Assembly: GCF_010183535.1 (NCBI RefSeq)
Contig: NC_071329.1
Span: forward strand, 10,912,001-10,976,000
DNA length: 64,000 nt
From: Caenorhabditis remanei
Taxonomy: Eukaryota > Nematoda > Chromadorea > Rhabditida > Rhabditidae
Direction of reading: 5' to 3'
Made by a program: the position numbers and the translations under genes. This document shows, one piece after another, positions 21,512-30,900 of the stretch (its first letter is position 1; each line of letters begins with the position of its first letter). The notes below the pieces were generated by a model. The model made no database searches, was not told the DNA's origin, and worked only from the letters and a program-made list of their open reading frames with translations.

Positions 21512-24058
21512 ATGAGCGACAAAACATCGTCGAAGCAGTCAACGTCGAAAGTAGACGACAATCGGATGATTGTTGTGGAAACTCAAATGAGCGTGAAGGA
21601 GAGAAGAAAGAAAGTGAAGAAGTTCACGAAACTTATCGCTAGCAGCGTCAAAGTGGAGGACAAAACAAGGTTGCAACTCGGGGAGTTGGCAGCGAAATGC
21701 AGCGAACAGGAGGCGGATGAGATTCTGGAGCCGATGAGAATTTTCCACAGAGAGTTGTTGGAAAAGTTCGAAGAAATCGGAGGAGATGAATGGCCGCGAT
21801 CGGTGATTCGAGTTATGAGAGAGTTCAAGCTCGAATCGGTGGAAGAGTTGAGAGAAGCGTGTGCGAAGGCAGCGCAAGTGCAAGTCGAGGAGAACGTGTT
21901 GACGGAGTGCTGGAAGGAGGAAAAGAAGATGCTCGGGGAACAAATCCGGGAAATCCAGAGAGAAAAGGAGATGCTCGGGGAGCAAATCCGGAAAATTCAG
22001 AGAGAAAAGGAGGTGGCTGAGGCGCAGGTCAGTAGGCTGGAGAAAGCGCTGAAACAACTGAGGAAGACGGTGGAGCGGCAGGAACGCAAGCCGAATGGCT
22101 TGTGGGACGAAGTCCAGGGAAACAGAAGCTGGTGCGAGAGGGTGGAAAATTGGGACATCGAGAGAAACGACGAGGGAAACAGGAAGAAAGGAGGAGAAGA
22201 CGCGTTTAGAAGGAAAACTTTGAGTCGGTCAGGAAGTAGCGAAGTCAACGAAATGGTGCAATGTATGAACAGGATGTTGAAGTCTTCAGCGTTGCCGGAG
22301 CCAAAAACGTTTGATGGAACAGGCGAGTTCAAGGAGTTCAAACGGGCATTCTTGTTGAAGTACAACCATGTGACGGAGAGTGATGACGAGCTGGTCGCAA
22401 TCTTGGAGGAGAAGTTTTTGAAAGGGGCGGCCAAGTCACTGTTCAAAACGTTGCCAAAAAGATACGAAAGATCAATACAGTCGCTGTTCGAAGAGTTTGA
22501 ACACAAGCTTAGAAAGCGACAAGGAGATAGCAAGATCGAAGCGCTGAACGAGTTTGAAGGGCTGGAGAAGAGGTCGGACCAGAAGATGTGGGAGTATCTC
22601 GTGGAGGTAGAGAAGTGGTCAAGGATGGCGTTCCCGGAGGTGAAGCAGGAGACGTTGTCTCAGATGAGAACAACAAAGCTGATGAAAGCGGCACGCGCAG
22701 ATGAGACGTTGCACAAAATGCTCATAATGAAGCGTTTCGAATTATCGTTGGAAGAACAGTACGATCATCTGAAAGATATCGTGCTGCAACAAGAAAACGA
22801 ACAGCGTCGTGGAAATTGCCAGAAGAGTCGATATTCTGAAGGCTGGAGGGAACGTCGAAAAGCTGAAAATGACGGCGAGAAAGATGTGGCGGAAAAAGAA
22901 AGTGGGGAAAACCGGTACTGGGTGGAGCAGAGATGTTTTTCGTGTGGAGGTGTGGGACACCTGGCGCGTCAATGCCCACCGAAGCCAGTGCAAAGTGTAG
23001 AAGTAAGAGGAAAAGGAGAAGGTGTAGGCAAAGTAGCTGTGGAGACGGTTAAATTGCTGGGACAAGAGCGGAGAATGGTGGTTGACAGTGGAGCCGCGGT
23101 GTCGGTGATGTCAACTGGAGCATGGAATGGACTGAAGAAAGGTTGCCGAAATTGGATGGAGGTGGTGAAAAGGTTAGGGAAGCCTAGGTTCGAAGTGATC
23201 GATACTTCGAAAAAGAAGATGCGTATCAGTCAGCAAATCGAAGTACCGATTCAAGTGAGAGATAGAAGGGCGGAAGTAGTTTTTCAGCTCGTTGAGAACG
23301 ATGCTGAAATAATGCTGCTTGGAACGAACGCATTCGAAAGTATTGGAGTTTCGGTGGAGTGGAAACAGGAAAGAACGGATGTGCAACAGAAGAAGGGAAA
23401 GAGAGATGCGACGAGTAGTGAGGAAAAAGAAGGGGTGAAACCAAAGAAGAAGGTGTTCACGATAGGAAATCTTGGAATCCGTGTTGGAAACATGGATCCT
23501 ACCAAGAAAACGGTGGAGAAGAGCAAGGAAATCGCTGTGGATACAGTGACGGAGGAGAAAAAAGAAGGGATGAAGCCAAAGAAGACGGTGATTAGAGAAT
23601 CGAAGATTCTCATAACTCCGAGAATCGGCGTGAAGGGAAAATCCATCTTTGAGTATCGGAAAAGTGCGCTGAACACGTGGAAGGATAAATTCGATTTTGC
23701 GAATGTAGAATCGATCGTATTCTTGTTAGAGCTCACGGAGGACGAGGAGACGAACCAAAAGTTGGGTAACTTGGTTCGAAAGTTAGCTGAGGAAGTGAAG
23801 GAGATCACGATCATTCCATACAAAATGGATTGGGCAAAATCGGGATTGGTGGAAAGTTGGAAACGGAGTTGGATAACTGCCGGTCATGTGAAGTGGAGCG
23901 ATTCGGCTGCGAGTGCGGGCGAAAAGTTCAAAACGTGGGAACAACTGCTTGAGTTCCTGGAGGCGAGGACGACAGAGAATGTGGTGGTGGCCCAACTGAG
24001 AAAGGAGTCGGTGACTTCGGAGCCACGGATAAATGAGGACAAATGGAGTCACCATTGA
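21512..24058 (+). CDS. Retrotransposon Gag-protease polyprotein
   Basis: Intact 848-aa frame. A Lys/Glu-rich N-terminus is followed by a coiled-coil segment around residues 130-195 with two near-identical GEQIR-IQREKE repeats. A retrotransposon-gag (capsid) domain follows at about 265-430 (starts LPEPKTFDGTGEF). A CCHC zinc knuckle lies at about 475-490 (CFSCGGVGHLARQC). An aspartic protease follows with active site VDSGAAVSVM at about 525 and an ILLGTNAF-like second half (MLLGTNAF). The last 230 residues are a charged Lys-rich linker plus a folded-looking C-terminal segment that I do not recognise where pol would be expected. The stop is followed by about 180 bp to the 3' LTR. No inactivating change is seen. 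Confidence 0.9.
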   Translation: MSDKTSSKQSTSKVDDNRMIVVETQMSVKERRKKVKKFTKLIASSVKVEDKTRLQLGELAAKCSEQEADEILEPMRIFHRELLEKFEEIGGDEWPRSVIRVMREFKLESVEELREACAKAAQVQVEENVLTECWKEEKKMLGEQIREIQREKEMLGEQIRKIQREKEVAEAQVSRLEKALKQLRKTVERQERKPNGLWDEVQGNRSWCERVENWDIERNDEGNRKKGGEDAFRRKTLSRSGSSEVNEMVQCMNRMLKSSALPEPKTFDGTGEFKEFKRAFLLKYNHVTESDDELVAILEEKFLKGAAKSLFKTLPKRYERSIQSLFEEFEHKLRKRQGDSKIEALNEFEGLEKRSDQKMWEYLVEVEKWSRMAFPEVKQETLSQMRTTKLMKAARADETLHKMLIMKRFELSLEEQYDHLKDIVLQQENEQRRGNCQKSRYSEGWRERRKAENDGEKDVAEKESGENRYWVEQRCFSCGGVGHLARQCPPKPVQSVEVRGKGEGVGKVAVETVKLLGQERRMVVDSGAAVSVMSTGAWNGLKKGCRNWMEVVKRLGKPRFEVIDTSKKKMRISQQIEVPIQVRDRRAEVVFQLVENDAEIMLLGTNAFESIGVSVEWKQERTDVQQKKGKRDATSSEEKEGVKPKKKVFTIGNLGIRVGNMDPTKKTVEKSKEIAVDTVTEEKKEGMKPKKTVIRESKILITPRIGVKGKSIFEYRKSALNTWKDKFDFANVESIVFLLELTEDEETNQKLGNLVRKLAEEVKEITIIPYKMDWAKSGLVESWKRSWITAGHVKWSDSAASAGEKFKTWEQLLEFLEARTTENVVVAQLRKESVTSEPRINEDKWSHH

Positions 24059-24236
24059 TGTCATCTTGGTGGACAATCCAAATTGTTAATTAATTTTTTT
24101 GTTTTAGTAGTTTTTATGTTAGGGTGGTGTGACTGAGTTTAGGCTAGGTGGTGTGAGATAAGGGGAGAAGAATGTAAGTCGTATCTGTGAGAGTACTCGA
24201 ACCGGTCGGGGTCCGGTTTCTGTAAAGGGGGGGGGA

Positions 24237-24564
24237 AGTTGCCGGTGGCAAGGTACCCTCATAACCCTGTAGTTCTCCGAGTCCTCACAATAAATACGCA
24301 ACGACACTCCGCCAAAGGCTCACTCGCCTACCGTAACCTCAGCGCGTCAGTTCACGTGGACACGTGTACTCCACGTGGCAAAAGTCGTTTTCTGAAGTCG
24401 GTTGGCTTTCAGAGTTAGTTCTAGTTTTAGCGTTGGTTGTTTTGTAAGTTTATCGCTCTCTTCATTTATTTTCTTGCAATAAAGTAAATTTATTGTAAGA
24501 AACTGTGTATTTGTCGTCATATTGTATCAGGACCCTATCACCCCGTATTCGTACGCGGGCAACT
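24237..24564 (+). repeat. 3' long terminal repeat
   Basis: Direct repeat of 20958-21285, preceded by the G-rich polypurine tract at about 24,222-24,236 and followed by the ACTT target duplication. Confidence 0.92.
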
Positions 24565-24926
24565 ACTTCTTGCTTCCTAATCCTGCGCCGTTCGTTTATC
24601 ATTCGGCGAAAACGCCATAACAGGTGGCATTAATGCCATTTTCTGCGGCGCTTACGCCGTTTTCGCCGGCGCTTACGCCATCTCTGCGGCGCACGCGCCG
24701 ATCCTACGCCAAAAATTCTCTGAGTTTCCAATGATCAGTGATCTCGATTTTAATCCGACTGATTTTGGTAAACATTCAAGAATATAAACATTAATAATCG
24801 CCTTCAAGAACATCCGTTCAAGGTTAATAATATTTTATTTATGTTCAATTTGAATCTTGTCATGAAGGAGAACATTGTGTACAGTGAAAAAATGAAGCAC
24901 CATGAAATATTTTGACTATTTTCAGT

Positions 24927-27900
24927 TTAATTATACTCGTAACGTTGTCCGGTTGCTGCAAGAAATGAGTTATTCGATTCTTCATAAATAGTTGAGCCAT
25001 CGCCAAACTGTACATTTCCATTTGAAGTTGCAAGTTGTCTAGGAAGAACTACTCGCCTGGAAAAAAACTCATTTAGTGTCGACTGTACAGTTGTTGAACA
25101 TATTTTTCTCTGTTTTCAGAGTGAAGTTGTTCATTAAAAGAGCTATCATGAAATGCATGTTTATAAACCAATGCCCATCACTCACTGTTTTCTAATTCCA
25201 CCTCCACTACTTCCACTTGTCGTACTTCCTTCTCTTTTCGGTTGTTGAAGTTGAATTGGGTATGGTGACGATGGCATTGATGCATATCCACTCACCTGTT
25301 GTTTTTTTTTCAGTTTTCATGTGGGCAATAATGATGTGATAACATGTGTAAAAATGCGGATAATTTCAGAATTTTTATTATTCTGTCTGAACATTCTTTG
25401 AATTGTGATGGCAACATTGGACACTATTACATATACATGCTAAAAGAGTGATTGAGTGGGAAAACAAATGAGAAATCAATGCAACAACAATCGATTGATT
25501 TTCAGAGAAATGCAATAGGAGACAAGGCATGAAGAGAGAGAGAAGGTGCAACTTCAAAACTGAATACATATTTCAGAATTTCAGAACAATGATGGGAACT
25601 CGTGAGGAAGATCGCAATTTGTGTGAATTTGGGGGAAAGAAATGCAACAGAAAATGGACGGACAAGAAGAAAAATAATAATAAATCATTGAAGAGGAAAA
25701 TAATAAAAATAGGTGTCACCGGGAAGTGTTGACGAGACGAAGGATTTCGGATTTTTTGATGGAAGACTTAGAATTAAATTAGAGCTAGTGGAAACTTGAT
25801 AACCGGATGAAAGTGTTCTTAAATTATGTCAGAGATTGTATCTGCATACATAGTGAAAACATAAACATGAAGAAATTGAGAAGACGTTCTAGATGTGCAT
25901 AACATACATGCGCGATTCGCCATCGCTCACCATTGATGGGGCCATTCCTTTGAATGCTCCCGGAGGTACTCCTCCAGGAAGATGTGGTGGTGGAAGCATT
26001 ACAGAACTACCATTTCCAGCAGACATTCCATTCATTCCCATTGTCCATTGATACTTTGGTCCCCCATCTTCGTTTCGGAATCGAGCGTAATCTGAATATT
26101 TCGATTGAATAGATGTCAACTCTTCGTTTCTCTTACCAGAACATTCGTCTCCAAGTACATAATAACACTGCTCAGTGAATGTGACTTTGTTCACCACGTG
26201 TGCAATATATTTCAATTTCAACAAGTCTGCAGCATAATTTCGAGCTGATTTCCGTTCTCGAAGGCCTTCGATTCGATCTAATAACCATTCAACCAAATCA
26301 GAACCTGAATAAAAAAAGATTATGATATGCACTGGAAATAGGTACTTACCTAGGAAAGACATTGGAATTGGTATTTTCAGCCAGGTACGGTTTTTGATAT
26401 CAAGTCCTGATCCAGGCATTGCCATTATTTCAACAACTTTTTTCTTATCAGTGTGAATATCCAAATGAATATGAGTTCCATTTCCAACTACAGTATTCTG
26501 ACCATTTGATCCATTCGATGTAACCGTTGAGCTACTTGGAGGACGTCCATGTGGCCACTCGCCAGGTATTGGCGTTGGGGCGCTTTCTGGAATAGAGGGG
26601 TTGTGAGTGATGAAAATTTGTGTTGCTCACCTTCCACAATACTCGGCATTCCTCTCATTGCATTTGTATGCTGAATCCATGCTTGAGTGTCGATTGGTCT
26701 TACTGGTTCCTCTCGACTGTTCCTTGGGATTGTGAAACAACTCTGCCCGTTCTCAAAACTTTTTGCCACTGTTAATTTTATTGGACCACGACGGCTGACA
26801 GCTTCTCTGAATGTAGTTCTTCGTGGAAAAAGTGGAATAATAGGAAAATTACCGTAACACATCAACTGCTTGATCATTTGTGAAATTCTCAAAGCTGGTC
26901 TCATTAACTTGTAAAATCATATCTCCTGCTTCGATTCTTCCATCCAATGCCACAGCTCCTCCTTTCATTATATTTGCCACGTAGATTCCATTGTCACCAC
27001 AATTTGAAGTCTGTCCAACTATAGAAATTCCAAGGAAGTTTACAGTGTCCATATTCAAATTCACAGTAATAACATCAAGACTCATCGAAGATTCTGAAAT
27101 AATTGGATTATATTAATGAAAAAAATAAAAGTGAATTCACCTGTGATACTTGAAAATGAGGATGCTCTTGAGGGTTTTCTGAAATTCCTCTTATTTTTCT
27201 TTTTCTTTGCCATTTTTTCATGTTGACGAGAGACAGAAGTAAAGTCGGTTGTTGTAGATCCTCTGAAAATTATTCAAAATATAGAACTGGTCTTTTCATT
27301 TTACAACAGTTACAAAATTGAACCCACCCGAGTTCAAATGTTCATTCTCTGTCTATTCTTAACTCAAAATATCAAAGGAATTCCAATTCTTTCCGTTTCA
27401 ATTGGAAAAGAACTGAAAGATTTATCGAAAGCAATTATCCCACTTCTTCTCATCCATCTTCTTCGTCTCTTCTTCCTCCCCGTTCCCCCACTGAGTTCTT
27501 CTCTTTCTTTTTCTCCCACAAGTTTTATTGGTCTTCTCTGTTTCGCATAGTGCACTACACTAAAAGCTCTTTGTGATAGTCACTACCAAGCTCTAGCTAG
27601 AAAGATAAGACGACATTTAACGAGGTGTTTCATCAAGATTTGGAAAAAAGAACTGACACGTCTCGAGTCGTGGCACCAGTACTACTTGGCGGGGCTGTTC
27701 CAATTGCATAGTAATAATCAGAAGTTGAAGTGGAAGTTGTTGAATAATAGGCTTTTCCATCAGAACTTTCAAAATCATCGTCAGTTATATAACCGCTCAT
27801 TTTGGAAAGAGGAGCAAAGTGAAAAAGAGCAAAAAGAATGACGATTGAAAGAGTAAAAGGATGAAGGACTCCTCCCATATAAGCCCAACCATTTGTCACT

Positions 27901-30900
27901 CAGTGTGACAGACAGAAAAGACACAAAAAGGTATTAACTATTCGGAAAAGAAACAAAAATATGAAGATTTGAATTTGGAGTCACGGGAAACATGATGAGA
28001 TTTCTTTAATTTTGAAACAGTGAGTTCTTTTTTGACTCAAAAACCACAACTTACCTATCATCGTCATCGGAGAACACTCTTGCGTCAGATTCAGAACCGA
28101 TCGTTGATTCTTCGAGATGCCTTCGGTGGCCTGAAATAAAATGATACTGAGATTTTTTAAAAGTTGCCTGAAATTTGTACTCCTAAAACACGGTTAAACT
28201 TGATCACATTACTCTCATCGCATTACTCTTTTCAAACTTCCTTGAACTAACCAATCAAATAAAAAGAAGCATCTGCACTCAATTCAGAAGTTAAGGATAA
28301 ATGTGATGTTCTATGTAAGAAACCAATTAGATGTCTTCTCGGAGATGCATCTGGAGCAACATCTTTTCTTCCTTGATATGTACTTGTTGTATTCGATCCT
28401 CCGTATCTTCTCATTCTTCTTTTTTGTGCTTTATCCTCTCGTTCTTCTTCTACCATTGCAGCTGTACTTGCTGTTTCTTCTTCATAAAGAGGCGGAAGTG
28501 ATGGACTTGTTGGAATCAAAGACATCGTTCGACTCATTGTGCTTCTTCGAGAAACGAGTGGACGTCTATCTGGAGTAAGACCACTTCCATCGACAGTAAC
28601 TGGACGACACCGGTCGATTCGATTCAGACTTCGACTTTCAGATATGGTGATACTTGGAATAATAGGAGGACGATCAGTGGTGATCTGACACGTTTTGGAT
28701 TTTCGAAGCTCCCTGGATGGAGGAGTCAATGATACAGGATGTGATGAATCAAGTGTAAATATAGGTTTAGAAAGTGCAGCAACCGGGGAAATGAGATCAG
28801 GCGGTGGTGGTTGAGGTGGTTTCAGTTCTTCTTTGAATTCTTTTGTATTAGATCTTGAACTCGAAGGCGATGCAGAATTCGATCTTGAACCACCAAGTGA
28901 AGTTAAGGAAGTCAAACTTGCAGCCGAGTGGGATAATCTGATAAGAGCTCCAAAAAACGATGAGGAGGCGGAACCACCGGACTCTTTTCCGTTGGCGCCT
29001 CCTGCACTTTTTTCGCTTTGTTTCCGTCGTTGTAAAAATCTGCGCTTCGTTGTCGTCTTAGTATTATCCCCCTCTTCATCGTCGCAATCATCTGCTGTTT
29101 TGCTGGTGCCCGGGAAGAAGAGAGCACCTTCACTGAGCCGTTTTTTGAGTGGACCTCCGAGAGCATTGGAGACCATCTGTCGCCACGTGGATCCAGCAGG
29201 TGAATGATTGTTCGTCAGATCCGTCAAAGTTCGTTTTAATCGGAATGGCGGCTCGGATTCTGGCTCAACTCGGCTCTTGCTCTTGCTCTTTTTCAGTTTC
29301 TTTCCTACTGTCGGTTGGTTTGAATTCTCTTTGTCTTCAGAAGTTTTGCTCAATGGAAGAATATTATTCAGAATTTTCAGATTTCCTAATGGATTTCCAG
29401 TATATTTCTTTCTTCGAGGACTTTTCACAACTTCCACGACAGTTTTATCATCTTCAATCAGATCAAGATCATCGATTTGAGCAAGTGGAGGAGCCTTTTT
29501 CTTCTTTTTCGGCCGTGATGATGTTGTTGGAGGTGACGTTTTCTGTTCGATTTTGTTGATTAATTGAGAAACGACTCCCGGAGAATGATGTCGATTTGGG
29601 GGTGGAGCTGTATATGTCGAGAGCACTTTTCTTTCTTTTGAAGTAAATAAAAGTGAACGAAGAACGTCTGATGAAGTCGAGGTAGAAGGGGTATTAGAAC
29701 CAGTTGGAATTGCTCGTTCTCGAGCTCCCAACTTGATACTCATTGCTCACTAAAGAGCTACTCGTGTGTCGTTCTCTAGAAACAAAGAAACTATTGTACA
29801 CATCAAAAAAAAGAAAAGTAATAAGAGATTATTGAGAGAAAAAGATAGAGAAAAACTAGTGAAGAGAAAGTGATTCAATGAGAAACACAACTCGATGGGG
29901 GGTCATAAATTTTCCCGCATCGAGCTGGGATCTCATGATGCACTTGGATCAGAAACAGATATTTCTACTTCTATCATGTGGTGTCGAGAGAACATAGGGA
30001 TTTCTTAACTTCCAAAATCGCAAATGTTATGAAATAGAACTAAAACAAGCAATGACTGGTACTACTTTTTCATTTGGTGGAATGCAAATTAGACAGAAAA
30101 AGAGAATGAGTTGTTTGACACAATCGATAGATTGAGATCAACAAAGAGTTAAAACTTGAAATAGACACAATCAACAAGGCCGTTAAACTCTAATCGGACT
30201 TGACGTATGTCATGTTAAATCTTATTTTACCTGATTTCAAGGAACAAATAAAAATACCAGATTTCTTGAGAATCCATCAATGTATCACAGTTTTATTTCA
30301 TAAAAGCTCCAGAATTAAAAATTGAGATCTATAAATATGATTTAACTTAGGAATTCACTTCATATTCCAAAAATTAAAACTTTAAAAAAAGCCTAACTGG
30401 AAAACAAAACATCTGGAAACGAGAGATCAAGTGGAAGGAGTCCAGTCAGATCAGTTATTTATATCAACATCTTACAACAACTTATAGCTCAAACACCAAC
30501 GACAAAAGACAATCAAAAACACATTTTTTGGTGGTCAAATCGATACTATCAATCCAGGTTACTAACAATCAAGATGGTAAACAATACAAAATTATCAATT
30601 GTGTTTTCTCAACTGAAAAAGAACGATTTGAGCGTTGTTTAGAATCAAGATGTTGCAAAAGAGAGATAGATTGAAACATGAGACTGTGGCTCTCCTAATG
30701 ACGATATCTAATCAAAATCCACCTACACATGGGATAGCAAATACAGATCGGAGAGAGAAAAAGCAGCGGATTAAGAGAGGAAGATGGAGGAAGATCATTA
30801 TCAAAACTGTCTCTTTTCCTCATTTTCCGATAGGTATCATGATAGAATCACAAGTGAAATGAGAAAAAGAGGGAATCCTAAAGTCAATAAAACCACAGAT

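Larger units (their letters stand above)
20958..24564 (+). mobile_element. LTR retrotransposon with gag-protease only, apparently recent
   Basis: Two 328-bp LTRs (20958-21285, 24237-24564) look identical by eye; each begins AGTTGCC and ends GGCAACT. The 4-bp target duplication ACTT lies at 20954-20957 and 24565-24568. A primer-binding site (TGGGGGCCGAACCGG, tRNA-3'-end type) begins directly after the 5' LTR at 21286, and a polypurine tract (AAAGGGGGGGGGGAA) precedes the 3' LTR. The single long frame (21512-24058) is gag plus protease; there is no room for reverse transcriptase, RNase H or integrase, so it should depend on a helper. The 4-bp duplication and gag type suit Ty3/Gypsy. It is nested in the DNA transposon 20121-24724. 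Confidence 0.9.
20121..24724. mobile_element. DNA transposon with palindromic subterminal motifs, split by an LTR element
   Basis: The ends are inverted: CTCAGAGAATTTTCGGCG at 20121-20138, and 24707-24724 is its reverse complement with one change. Without the nested retrotransposon the element is about 1 kb. Both sides carry many short palindromes of form GGCG-NNNN-CGCC (GGCGATATCGCC, GGCGAAAGCGCC, GGCGCTAACGCC, GGCGTTAACGCC left; GGCGAAAACGCC, GGCGCTTACGCC right). The GC content contrasts sharply with flanking DNA. A target duplication could not be fixed, so the superfamily is open. It carries an exon-bearing gene fragment on the minus strand. Confidence 0.75.

Noticed and set aside
21539..22057. 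Leu/Phe/His-rich minus-strand frames across the retrotransposon
   Set aside because: Complementary-strand shadows of the Glu/Lys-rich gag frame.
25889..25931. Alternative dsh-1 donor at 25908 giving a truncated or altered C-terminus
   Set aside because: The GTGAGC donor just after exon end 25931 joins the 25295 acceptor in phase 0 and yields the full conserved-looking tail, so the 25908 donor is unnecessary.
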